Assembly (NCBI RefSeq): GCF_001050115.1
Contig: NZ_CP012024.1
Span: 600,001 to 664,000, forward strand
Source: Bacillus smithii
GTDB taxonomy: Bacteria; Bacillota; Bacilli; Bacillales; DSM-4216
Reading direction: 5' to 3'
DNA length: 64,000 bases
Positions within the stretch are counted from its first letter, which is position 1; the number at the start of each line of letters is the position of its first letter. A program made the translations under genes and the position numbers. Positions 17,556-25,665 of this stretch are shown in pieces. A model generated the notes under the pieces. It saw only the letters and a list, made by a program, of their open reading frames with translations. It made no database searches and was not told where the DNA came from.

Positions 17556-18917
17556 ATGTCAGATAACAGATCTTTGCAGCGTGGTTTAAAGAACCGGCAT
17601 ATTCAGCTAATTGCTATTGGGGGGGCAATCGGCGTAGGGCTGTTCTTGGGTTCAGGAAAATCGATCCATTTTGCCGGGCCTTCTATTATGCTCGTTTATT
17701 TGATCACGGGGATTATGCTCTTTTTCATGATGCGCGCCTTGGGAGAATTGCTGCTTTATCGGCCGACGACAGGTTCGTTTACGGATTTTGCTGAAACGTT
17801 TATCGGACCGTGGGCAGGGTTTATTACAGGTTGGACCTATTGGTTTTGTTGGATTGTGACCGGAATAGCCGAAATCACAGCCGTAGGTTTGTATGTGAAA
17901 TTCTGGTTCCCCGACTTGCCTCAATGGATCCCTGCGCTTATATGTGTTCTTGTATTGTTTGCAATCAATATGGCAACAGTAAAAGCGTTCGGAGAGATGG
18001 AATTTTGGTTTGCGATTATTAAGGTTGTGACGATTGTCGCCTTAATAGTCATTGGGTTGATTTTGGTTTTTACCGGATATAAAAGCCACGGCACCCATGC
18101 TACGTTTTCTAATCTTTGGAGCCACGGCGGGATTTTTCCGAATGGAGTTTCCGGATTTCTGCTGGCTTTCCAAATGGTCGTGTTCGCCTATGTTGGAATT
18201 GAACTTGTGGGGGTGACAGCCGGTGAAGCGGAAAACCCGGAAGTTACTTTGCCAAAAGCGATTAACAATATACCCATTCGCATTTTGATTTTTTACATCG
18301 GCGCTTTACTTGTCATTATGTCGATTTATCCGTGGAATGGGGTCGATCCGAACAGCAGTCCATTTGTGAAAGTGTTTTCGCTTATCGGCATTCCTGCTGC
18401 TGCAGGTATTATTAATTTTGTCGTGCTGACTTCAGCAGCTTCTTCCTGCAACAGTGGTATTTTTAGCACTAGCCGAATGCTTTATACGCTGGCAAACGAA
18501 GGAAAAGCGCCGAAGAAGCTGAAAGAGCTGAATGATCAAAGCGTTCCTGCACCTGCTCTTATCACATCAACGCTTGTGCTTTTGATCGGTGTTTTATTAA
18601 ACTATTGGCTGCCGGATCAAGTGTTCACGTTGGTGACGAGCATTTCAACCATTTGCTTTATATGGGTATGGGGCGTTATATTAATCGCTCATTTGCGATT
18701 CCGGAAATTAAAACCGGAAGAGGCTGAGAAAATTTCATTTAAAATGCCGTTTGCTCCTGTTTCAAACTGGATTGTGCTAGCCTTCTTTGTATTTATTCTT
18801 GTCGTGCTCGGACTGGCCGATGATACGCAGGTAGCTTTGTTTGTCACCCCGGTATGGTTTATTCTTCTGGCCATTGCGTATGGAATTACGAAGAGAAAAC
18901 AAAAAGGCGCGTTGTAA
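17556..18917 (+). CDS. APC amino acid permease, D-serine/D-alanine/glycine transporter-like
   Basis: About 453 residues, 12 membrane segments, of the amino acid transporter family: LKNRHIQLIAIGGAIGVGLF in TM1, then GELLLYRPTTGSFTDFAE, ITGWTYWFCW, VGIELVGVTAGEAENP and ASSCNSGIFSTSRMLYTLA. The WTYWFCW and GVTAGEAENP runs match the AapA/CycA group for D-alanine, D-serine and glycine. The start at 17556 has AAAGG nine bases upstream; the ATG nine bases earlier abuts the site. Substrate is inferred from resemblance only. Confidence 0.88.
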   Translation: MSDNRSLQRGLKNRHIQLIAIGGAIGVGLFLGSGKSIHFAGPSIMLVYLITGIMLFFMMRALGELLLYRPTTGSFTDFAETFIGPWAGFITGWTYWFCWIVTGIAEITAVGLYVKFWFPDLPQWIPALICVLVLFAINMATVKAFGEMEFWFAIIKVVTIVALIVIGLILVFTGYKSHGTHATFSNLWSHGGIFPNGVSGFLLAFQMVVFAYVGIELVGVTAGEAENPEVTLPKAINNIPIRILIFYIGALLVIMSIYPWNGVDPNSSPFVKVFSLIGIPAAAGIINFVVLTSAASSCNSGIFSTSRMLYTLANEGKAPKKLKELNDQSVPAPALITSTLVLLIGVLLNYWLPDQVFTLVTSISTICFIWVWGVILIAHLRFRKLKPEEAEKISFKMPFAPVSNWIVLAFFVFILVVLGLADDTQVALFVTPVWFILLAIAYGITKRKQKGAL

Positions 18918-18938
18918 AATTTCAGTCCTTTAGATGCA

Positions 18939-18974
18939 AGAACCCCGTTCCGAATTTGGAACGGGGTTCTTTTC
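18939..18974 (+). terminator. Terminator of the AapA-like gene
   Basis: A perfect 13-bp stem AGAACCCCGTTCC/GGAACGGGGTTCT with a 6-nt loop, followed by TTTC. It works best on the plus strand; the YcgQ-like gene converges from the right. Confidence 0.9.
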
Positions 18975-19012
18975 GGGCATCGGCGGCCGAAATATCTACG
19001 GATGTCGTGAGA

Positions 19013-19873
19013 TTAATATTGCCGATATACATAAGGATCTTTCGGTTTTGGTATTTCTTCCCATTTGGTTACTTTTAAATAAGGAATATTTTCTTTAAAT
19101 GGCTGATAATAAGTGGTTTCCAGCGTTCCTTCTACTTGCAGCCATTCATCTTTGTGTATTTGGGACTTCACGTCTTTTGGAAACTCGACAAGCATTCCAT
19201 ATACTCCGGCATCGGCTATGCAATGGATAATCCCGAAGCGGAGAACAAATAATTGATTGTTTTCAATGTCATCTGTTCGATATGCGAATCCTTTTAAAAC
19301 AACTTTTTTGTCAATAAAATTGCCCGGATGGTTATAAATGGATTCCAACGCTCGAAAATAATGTTTATCGTCCAGAACGATCCGGTTTTCGGACCCATAT
19401 TTTTTCAAATCATTTTTGTCCATTTGATTATAGGCAATTTTGTCGTAATAAGGGCTGGCATCTGGACGCAAAATTTGATGGTTGGCATATTGATCGGTAT
19501 CGTTGTCGATAAAAGAAAAGTGAAAACCTTTCGCTTTTACGATTGTGGAGTCCAATGTTGCTGCCGGCAAAAAAATGCCCGTTATGATGGGAATCAGCAT
19601 CATAGTATAAGTGAATACTTTTTTCAAAATCGTATCTTCGTCATGGGAATGATCGTGGCCATGGTCGTGATCGTGATTGTGATCTTTACGTTTATCGCCT
19701 CTTGCCCATTGAATCAATTGATACAACGTTAAAAAGCCCATCAAAAAGATCATGCTGAAGGAAAGATACGAATATTTCATATTAATATATTTGCTGATAT
19801 CTCCTTTGGCGTGCAGCATCATAAAAAAATACGTGAAGCCGAATAAAATAATAATCCTGAGCACGATAAACAC
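19013..19873 (-). CDS. YcgQ-like membrane protein (TIGR03943 type) with His-rich linker
   Basis: 286 residues with two or three N-terminal hydrophobic segments, a cluster HNHDHDHGHDHSHDE near residue 65, a further membrane segment, and a C-terminal extracytoplasmic beta-rich domain (VVLKGFAYRTDD, GMLVEFP, EWLQVEGTL). This is the architecture of YcgQ, which always pairs with a YcgR-type permease. The His/Asp cluster suggests binding of Zn or another divalent metal, but transport is unproven. It follows the permease gene in the same operon. Confidence 0.88.
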   Translation of the reverse strand: MFIVLRIIILFGFTYFFMMLHAKGDISKYINMKYSYLSFSMIFLMGFLTLYQLIQWARGDKRKDHNHDHDHGHDHSHDEDTILKKVFTYTMMLIPIITGIFLPAATLDSTIVKAKGFHFSFIDNDTDQYANHQILRPDASPYYDKIAYNQMDKNDLKKYGSENRIVLDDKHYFRALESIYNHPGNFIDKKVVLKGFAYRTDDIENNQLFVLRFGIIHCIADAGVYGMLVEFPKDVKSQIHKDEWLQVEGTLETTYYQPFKENIPYLKVTKWEEIPKPKDPYVYRQY

Positions 19874-19961
19874 CTCCTATACAAAGTCTCCTCTGTCGAC
19901 TGTTTAAAAAGGTTCTACATTTGATTGAAGCAACAGGATTGTTGTGAAAGAAGCCACTTAG

Positions 19962-20846
19962 CTAAATGATTAATGCTCCGACAAAAACACATACAGCAAT
20001 CAGTGAAACAAGCACAAACACAAACCATTTTTGAAAAGCGTCAAGCATCATGAATAAATTTTTGATATCCACCATCGCTCCAAACACTAAAAAAGCAATA
20101 ATCGGACCTGTTCCGAAAAGCCCGGAAAAAGAAGAGGCGATAAATGCATCGGCTTCTGAACAAATCGACAGGATAAAAGCCAGCGCCATCATGACCAAAA
20201 CGGCCGTTACTTTCGAATGACCGAATTCAAGCAAAGCGCTCGTTTTGAAAAAGGTTTGCATGGCAGATGAAATCAGCGCCCCAAAAATTAAAAATTTCCC
20301 AACAGAGAAAAATTCGTCAATGGCATGGTCGATGGTTCCAACTATTTTCGAGCGAAGGCTCATTTTATGAGATCCATGTGAGTGATTGTGAGAAAGATGA
20401 TCCATCACCTTTCTTAATTGTTGGTCATTAAATAAATAAGAAATGGCAATGCTTACGACTATGGAAACTCCAATGGCTAAGCTGCAGCGATACAGCGCCA
20501 TTTTCCAACTGTCCCCGAAAGCGACGAAAGTTGAAAATATGACAATAGGATTTATAATCGGGCCGCTCAACATAAAAGCAATGGCGGCATGGAGAGGAAC
20601 ATTTTTTTGTACAAGTCGTCGTGTAATGGGAACGATGCCGCATTCGCAGCCTGGAAACAACGATCCAATACAAGAGCCAAGAGCGGCGGAAGCAAAACGA
20701 TTGGCTGGGATCATTTTGGCGATCATTTCCTCTGTTACAAACATTTGAATCAACGCTGACAAAAATACGCCGATGACAACAAACGGCAAAGCTTCGATGA
20801 TGATACTGATGAAAATGGTATTCATTTGTAATAATGTTTGACTCAT
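19962..20846 (-). CDS. YcgR-like permease (DUF318 family)
   Basis: About 294 residues with eight or so membrane segments. Family marks: ALPFVVIGVFLSALIQMFV, SLFPGCECGIVPITRRL, MLSGPIINPIVIFST and ICSEADAFIASSF. The conserved Cys residues in PGCECG and the acidic SEADAF could handle a metal or sulfur ligand. The start at 20846 (MSQTLLQ) has GAGGTGG upstream; the frame is open 22 codons more but without family similarity. First gene of the pair with the His-rich YcgQ-like protein. Confidence 0.88.
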   Translation of the reverse strand: MSQTLLQMNTIFISIIIEALPFVVIGVFLSALIQMFVTEEMIAKMIPANRFASAALGSCIGSLFPGCECGIVPITRRLVQKNVPLHAAIAFMLSGPIINPIVIFSTFVAFGDSWKMALYRCSLAIGVSIVVSIAISYLFNDQQLRKVMDHLSHNHSHGSHKMSLRSKIVGTIDHAIDEFFSVGKFLIFGALISSAMQTFFKTSALLEFGHSKVTAVLVMMALAFILSICSEADAFIASSFSGLFGTGPIIAFLVFGAMVDIKNLFMMLDAFQKWFVFVLVSLIAVCVFVGALII

Positions 20847-21274
20847 TGATTTCCACCTCGAATATTCTAGTGTAAGTCTAGACGAACAAAGGGTAGAAAT
20901 ACACTCAAGCACAATAAAAAGAAGCTTAAAAGAAAGAGTGTAAATGATCCATCATGAATCTGAAAGAACTCTGTTTCAATTCCTTCGTATTGGATCCAAT
21001 AATATTATTAGATGTTTTTATCAAATCACTATCCATATCAACAGTCAAGCAATCTGTTAATCTGTCGGACAGTATAAGAATTTATCAATGGTCCATGGGA
21101 AATATGAGAGTCATTCTTGACGACGATGTTGCATGTCTACAAAGCAAAAGAATGCCATATGTCATCATATCAAAATGGATCGGTTCATACGAGTGGAAAA
21201 TAGTAGACAATTAGACAAACTTTTAAATATCCCGGTTAAAAGAAAATGGTCAACGGAAAAAGAGGAGAAGCGTT
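20847..21274 (+). other. Gene-free stretch
   Basis: About 430 bases. An 86-codon frame at 20954-21214 has no ribosome site and low-complexity, unconserved-looking content. The ycgRQ-type promoter should lie within the first 100 bases; I see no clear boxes or a recognisable metal-regulator operator. Confidence 0.35.
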
Positions 21275-21352
21275 ATGCGAGACTTTGAATTTGGACCGAT
21301 ACGACAGACATCGCCGTTATGGAGATTAGCGGAAAGAAATGGGCTTCAATGA
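21275..21352 (+). CDS. Very small reading frame (25 codons) with a ribosome site
   Basis: AGAGGAG lies about five bases before ATG; the product begins MRDFEFGPIRQTSPLWRLAE and then ends. The N-terminus resembles the first residues of some radical SAM proteins (RDFEFGPIRPPSE), so it may be a surviving 5' scrap of such a gene. Weakly supported. Confidence 0.3.
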   Translation: MRDFEFGPIRQTSPLWRLAERNGLQ

Positions 21353-21391
21353 ACAAAGCCCGCGATAAGATTTCTTATCGTGGGTTTTGTT
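21352..21391 (-). terminator. Terminator of the thiZXY operon
   Basis: The minus strand forms ACCCACGATAAG/CTTATCGCGGG, extended by AACAAA/TTTGTT. It lies 11 bases past the thiY stop and could also act on the plus strand. Confidence 0.75.
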
Positions 21392-21402
21392 CAATCGATT
21401 AT

Positions 21403-22404
21403 TTATTGATTGATATTGTAAAAGGCTTTCTTCACGTCAATCTTTTCTTTGATCACCTTATTTCTGTAAAGCCAATCGTTAACATGTTCCCAAACTTCTT
21501 GATCTTGATAACCAAATGGCTTGTCTTTGCTGTTCATTAAAGGAAGCAGGATATTCAAACTTTTTGTTTCTACTTGTTTATCAAGAGGGAAACTGTCGTT
21601 TTCATGGTCAAGCAGAATCTTTAAACCGGCTTGAGGGTTTTTAGTAACTTCTGATTGCCCTTTTGCAACAGCTTTCCAGAACTTTTTATACACATCCTTC
21701 TTTTCTTGAAGTCCTTTTTCGCTTGCAACCAAAACAAGCTCATAATAATCAGGAACGCCATATTGAGCCGGGTTAAATATCCGAACAGGATGTCCTTCTT
21801 TTTCTAAAAGGATGCGTTCATGATTGATATAGCCGCCAATAATGCCATCTACTTTCTTGGAGGTGATCGCCGGAATTAAATCAAAGCCGACATCCGTCAT
21901 TTTGACTTTTTTTGGATTGCCGCCGTCTGTTTGGATCATCGTATTTAATATGGCTTGTTCTATATCGATAGATGAATAGCCGATATTTTTTCCTTCCAAA
22001 TCTTTAGGACGGTGGATTGAGCTGTTAGTTGGAACCATTATACAATCAAGTGGATGTCTGACAATGGCCGCTAAAGATACAACCGGAATTCCTTCAGCAC
22101 GGGAAACGATTAATTGCGGCTGGTAGCTAATCGCTAAGTCGACTTTTCCTGCCGCGACAAGTTTCAACGGATCGTTGGTTTCAGCTGGCATTTTAATGTC
22201 AACATCAAGCCCTTCTTTGGCAAAATACCCTTTTTCTTTCGCTGTATAAATGGCGGAATGGACAGCATTTGGATACCAATCCAGCATGATCGTTACCTTT
22301 TGCTTTCCATCCTTAGTCTTTGCTGTATCTTGTTGTGAGGAACAACCCGCTGCAATCAAAACGAACAATAAACTTACACCAATCAATCGGATGATTTTTT
22401 TCAT
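21403..22404 (-). CDS. thiY: Thiamine-precursor ABC transporter, substrate-binding lipoprotein
   Basis: 333 residues with a lipoprotein signal (basic start, hydrophobic core, lipobox IAAGC at about residue 20). The mature part has the NMT1/THI5-like fold: VTIMLDWYPNAVHSAIYTAKE, KGYFAKEGLDVDIKMP, DLAISYQPQL and GYSSIDIEQAIL. ThiY of Bacillus binds formylaminopyrimidine, a thiamine salvage precursor. Last gene of the TPP-riboswitch operon, 16 bases after thiX. Confidence 0.9.
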   Translation of the reverse strand: MKKIIRLIGVSLLFVLIAAGCSSQQDTAKTKDGKQKVTIMLDWYPNAVHSAIYTAKEKGYFAKEGLDVDIKMPAETNDPLKLVAAGKVDLAISYQPQLIVSRAEGIPVVSLAAIVRHPLDCIMVPTNSSIHRPKDLEGKNIGYSSIDIEQAILNTMIQTDGGNPKKVKMTDVGFDLIPAITSKKVDGIIGGYINHERILLEKEGHPVRIFNPAQYGVPDYYELVLVASEKGLQEKKDVYKKFWKAVAKGQSEVTKNPQAGLKILLDHENDSFPLDKQVETKSLNILLPLMNSKDKPFGYQDQEVWEHVNDWLYRNKVIKEKIDVKKAFYNINQ

Positions 22405-22420
22405 GACTCAACACCCATTT

Positions 22421-23188
22421 CTATGATTTTCTATTCCATTTTAAAAAGCTTTTTTCAATGAAAGTGGCTATACTAAATAAAACCAATCCTAGAACCGTTA
22501 ATAAAGCAACGGCTGCAAATACTCCTTCGGCATTTAAATTTCCTGACATTCTTCTCGTGTAATATCCGAGTCCTTCGCTGGCTCCAAGCCATTCGCCAAT
22601 GGTTGCACCAACGATGGAATAAATAACGGCCATCTTAATGCCAGAAAAAAGAGAAGGCATGGCGAAGGGAACTTCTACTTTTTTAAATATTTTCCATTTG
22701 GACGCGCCCATGGACCGTAACAGATCCACATAATCTTGATCGATATTTTTGAATCCATCATAGCAGCTGATCACGATAGGGAAAAAAGCAACCAGCACCG
22801 TTACAGCGATTTTGCTCCAAATATCGTATCCAAACCAAAGGACAAAGATGGGCGAGAGGGCAATAACAGGAATCGTTTGAGAAAACAAGACAAAAGGATA
22901 AAGCATTTTTTCTACCAGCTTGGAAAAGTGCATGGCGAGTGCTATGGTGATCCCGCCTACGAAAGAAAAAGCAAAACCGATCAAAGCTTCTTTCAGCGTT
23001 GCCGGTGTATGTATCCATAACAAAGCCTGTTTCTGTTCGTATAGCATTTCTAACACTTTGGAAGGAGCAGGAATGATAAAAGATGGGACTTTTCCGGTTC
23101 TTGCCGCCCACTCCCATAGAGAAACGGCAATGATGACCAAGAGCCCGAATGCTCCATAATCTGCTAACAATCTCTTTAACTTACTCAT
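22421..23188 (-). CDS. thiX: Thiamine-precursor ABC transporter, permease
   Basis: About 255 residues with six membrane segments and the BPD-type coupling motif in DLLRSMGASKWKIFKKVEVPFAMP. The sequence FVLWFGYDIWSKIAV is typical of permeases in the SsuC/ThiX group. The ATG at 23188 was chosen over a TTG two codons earlier. It overlaps the end of thiZ by eight bases, indicating coupling. Confidence 0.9.
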   Translation of the reverse strand: MSKLKRLLADYGAFGLLVIIAVSLWEWAARTGKVPSFIIPAPSKVLEMLYEQKQALLWIHTPATLKEALIGFAFSFVGGITIALAMHFSKLVEKMLYPFVLFSQTIPVIALSPIFVLWFGYDIWSKIAVTVLVAFFPIVISCYDGFKNIDQDYVDLLRSMGASKWKIFKKVEVPFAMPSLFSGIKMAVIYSIVGATIGEWLGASEGLGYYTRRMSGNLNAEGVFAAVALLTVLGLVLFSIATFIEKSFLKWNRKS

Positions 23189-23912
23189 TGGCAATCTTCT
23201 TTTCTATTGTTTTTCGATAGGTTTGTACTTCTGGCCAATAAACCATGTCGACACTCCTAGGTCTAGGCAAATCCACGATGATTTCTTCCACTTTATGGTC
23301 AGCGTGTAACAGCAAAATTTTATCGCTTAACAAAATGGCTTCTTCTAAGTCATGTGTGATAAATAAGATGGTGTTGTCCAATTCCTTCCAAATCGATAAC
23401 AGCCAATCGTGCATTTCTCTCTTTGTCAAAGCGTCAAGAGCAGCGAAAGGTTCATCGAGGAGCAAAACTTCGCTTCCCATAAAAAGTGTTCGCAGAAATG
23501 CCACCCTTTGTCTCATGCCTCCGGAAAGCTGTTTTGGCAAAGCGTTCTTCCAACGGATCAAGCCAATGCGTTTCAGCCATTCTTCAGCATCGGCTTTCGT
23601 CAAGTTTCGCTTATTTTGAACTTCCAAAGGGAGCATGATGTTGTCTATCACGGTACGCCACGGAAGTAGTAAATCTCGTTGGGGCATATAACCAACACTA
23701 CCGGGGCCCGGTGTTTTTCCGTTGACGGAAATGATCCCTTCCTCACATGGAAACAAGCCGGCAATCAGTTTTAATAGTGTACTTTTTCCTGTCCCGCTTT
23801 TTCCGATTAATGAAACAAATTCTCCTTTTTCGATATGAGCGGAAAAGTTAAAGATGACCGGTTTTGTTTCACCGGGATAGGTATAGGAAACATTTTCTAA
23901 ACACACAGACAT
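23181..23912 (-). CDS. thiZ: Thiamine-precursor ABC transporter, ATPase
   Basis: 243 residues with Walker A GKSGTGKS, Q-loop MPQRDLLLPW, signature LSGGMRQR, Walker B EVLLLDEPFAALD and the switch His in FITHD. First gene after the TPP riboswitch and its terminator. It drives uptake of a pyrimidine precursor through ThiX with ThiY. ATPases of taurine/nitrate importers look alike; the riboswitch decides the call. Confidence 0.92.
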   Translation of the reverse strand: MSVCLENVSYTYPGETKPVIFNFSAHIEKGEFVSLIGKSGTGKSTLLKLIAGLFPCEEGIISVNGKTPGPGSVGYMPQRDLLLPWRTVIDNIMLPLEVQNKRNLTKADAEEWLKRIGLIRWKNALPKQLSGGMRQRVAFLRTLFMGSEVLLLDEPFAALDALTKREMHDWLLSIWKELDNTILFITHDLEEAILLSDKILLLHADHKVEEIIVDLPRPRSVDMVYWPEVQTYRKTIEKKIANE

Positions 23913-23969
23913 TTTTCGTGTTCCTCCTTTCCTCTTGAGTTTTCCTTTTCTCTTTGAGGCGGGAATGAT

Positions 23970-24004
23970 GAAAAAAACCCGCTCTTCAGCCTAAAGAGCG
24001 GGTT
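23970..24004 (-). terminator. Riboswitch terminator ahead of thiZ
   Basis: A perfect 11-bp stem AACCCGCTCTT/AAGAGCGGGTT with a 7-nt loop, followed on the minus strand by seven Ts. It lies between the TPP aptamer and thiZ, so TPP control is probably by premature termination. Confidence 0.9.
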
Positions 24005-24034
24005 CATCTTCAATGTCCATTTCAAAAAGACTCC

Positions 24035-24122
24035 ACCACTTCCCTACGCTGGCATTACCCATCTCAGGTTCAAAGGGTTTAGAACGAACGTTCAATCTCA
24101 GCCTTGTCGGCTCCCCTAGTGT
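24035..24122 (-). ncRNA. TPP riboswitch (THI box) of the thiZXY operon
   Basis: The minus strand shows CACTAGGGGAGCC, GGCTGAGA, AACCCTTTGAACCTGAGATGG and TAATGCCAGCGTAGGGAAGTGG in the canonical order. The variable arm between GCTGAGA and ACCC differs from the first copy at 5807-5901, so they are not recent duplicates. Confidence 0.97.
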
Positions 24123-24339
24123 GTTGTAAGCAACTATTAAATTCTTATAGTCTATCCTAGCAAAATCATTCAGAAAAGTAAAACGTAATCGAAACATTTT
24201 GTTATAAAAAACTTTTTCATTCAGTATAAATGAAAGGTTTGTTTTAAAATATGAAAAATTTATAAAAATTATATAAATTCAGATAATTATTATCCGTTAT
24301 GGAGTATAATGGTTAAAAATTGGAAAGGGGAGAATCTCT

Positions 24340-24846
24340 TTGAAAAAAGTGGTAAATTTAATTACTAAAAAAACGATGGCAATCGCTCCGGCTTATGATC
24401 TTGAACATGAATCCATCATTTATGAAGTGGACCGCACGTTTTTCAGCAAAAAACGTCCGCTGGAAATTTTGGATGATGCCTGCATTTGTCGTTGTTCCAC
24501 TTATGAGGGAAGAATTCGTGCTGTCCGAAGAAAATTAGGTCACTATAAAAAAACTCCTCTGATGATTTCTCCGGATGAAATGCTCTACGCCTTTCCTACT
24601 AAATCACCTGAACGATATGATTGTATATGGGTTTTTCCGCGTCATGTGAAAGATTGGAGAGAGGCAGGGGAGAATGCGTTGATGGTTCGATTTTTTAACG
24701 GATTGGAAATTACCGTCAATTGTTCCTCTTACACTTTCAAGCGTCAAAAAGAAAAAACAGCGGACTGCTTAATGCACTTTTCTGATCCTCCGTTTGTACA
24801 TATTAAAGGGTTTTCAGCAATCAAAAAGGAAACGGAGAAGATTTAA
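24340..24846 (+). CDS. comK: Competence transcription factor ComK family
   Basis: 168 residues matching ComK in order: a short N-terminal strand region (TMAIAPAYD), YEVDRTFFSKKRPLEILDDAC, SSTYEGRIRAVRR-like segment with basic residues, KTPLMISPDEMLYAFPT, and WVFPRHVKDW. ComK activates DNA-uptake genes as a tetramer bound to AT-rich K-boxes. It is about 25 residues shorter than Bacillus subtilis ComK, missing mostly at the C-terminus. TTG start with AAAGGGGAG at proper spacing; a TATAAT lies about 35 bases ahead. The very AT-rich upstream DNA could hold K-boxes. Confidence 0.85.
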   Translation: MKKVVNLITKKTMAIAPAYDLEHESIIYEVDRTFFSKKRPLEILDDACICRCSTYEGRIRAVRRKLGHYKKTPLMISPDEMLYAFPTKSPERYDCIWVFPRHVKDWREAGENALMVRFFNGLEITVNCSSYTFKRQKEKTADCLMHFSDPPFVHIKGFSAIKKETEKI

Positions 24847-25307
24847 AATTTACTTTTCATTTGCCATAAGGGAATCCTATTTTTAGGATCAGCTCTTTTG
24901 GAGCGATTCTTTCTTCATCAGTTTTTCTGATTTGTTTTTGCACAATTTTGCAAACGATTTCTTTTTGTGGGGTTGATGTACTGAAAGGCTGATTCACTAG
25001 AGCTGTTTTTCTTTTAGAAAGGATTTTGCTGTGAATCAGCTTCTTTTATTTTACCGAATCGTGTATGGAAATTCTTTAATAGTGCAAAAACAAGATGAAG
25101 ATTGAATTGGGTCAAAAGTTCTAAAATCTAGTGGACGATCATAAATGAGAAAATATGATTATGCCACCGATAACAAGAAAGAATAATAGAATTTTTGGAG
25201 GAAATGGAATCAATGATCGTAAAAACGAAATAATTAGTAGTTGCATTATTTTTCGTTATTATTCTATAATTTTTAGTGTGATAATTGAATAACGAGTTAA
25301 ATCCTCA
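24847..25307 (+). other. Gene-free stretch with hairpins and a broken small frame
   Basis: Two hairpins: one just after comK (about 24869-24911) and a longer one at 24986-25042 (GGCTGATTCAC/GTGAATCAGC followed by a T-rich run), either of which could end comK transcription. At 25204 GGAGG-led ATG opens MESMIVKTK, then TAA; in frame the sequence continues LVVALFFVIIL, TAA, FLV, resembling a small membrane peptide broken by two TAA codons. Confidence 0.4.
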
Positions 25308-25505
25308 TCAATTGATGGGGTAGAGGTCGCGGCTTTTATGAGTAATTCGGACGAGATGCTGAGAACATTGACGACTCCGAAGGAAAGGAAAGGCCGCCGA
25401 AGTCCGTCCTGTTCTCAGAAGGCGCGGGCTGGGGCTGTATCCGAATAGGAACAGAACTGTCACGCTTTTTGCCCGTAAAGCGTGGAGCACTACTGAAGAA
25501 GTATG
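25308..25505 (+). ncRNA. Lysine riboswitch (L box)
   Basis: The conserved parts occur in order on the plus strand: TAGAGGTCGCG, ATGAGTA, a hairpin around GGACGAGATGC, GCCGCCGAAGTC, GGGCTGGGGCTG and the ACTGTCACG with a following CTAC that closes P1 against GTAG. It lies 160 bases before an amino acid permease and is followed by an intrinsic terminator, the usual layout for lysine-repressed genes. Confidence 0.92.
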
Positions 25506-25526
25506 ATGAGGGGTATTTCTATATTT

Positions 25527-25562
25527 GCGCCATCGAATCTTCTTCGGTGGCGCTTTTGTTAT
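25527..25562 (+). terminator. Lysine riboswitch expression-platform terminator
   Basis: GCGCCATCGAA pairs with TTCGGTGGCGC around a 5-nt loop and is followed by TTTTGTTATTT. It lies between the aptamer and lysP. Confidence 0.9.
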
Positions 25563-25665
25563 TTAAAGCCAATAAGGATCAACGAGTTTTAATAATGAAT
25601 CTGTTTAGGCAGTCATCACCGCTTTTTATCTGCAGCAGAATGATGGCAAAGGAGTGTTTAGTTGA

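Noticed and set aside
20954-21214. 86-codon plus-strand frame between the YcgR-like gene and thiY
   Set aside because: No ribosome site, no recognisable domain, and weak coding character.
25308-25490. 60-codon minus-strand frame
   Set aside because: It is antisense to the lysine riboswitch, whose conserved structure explains the sequence.
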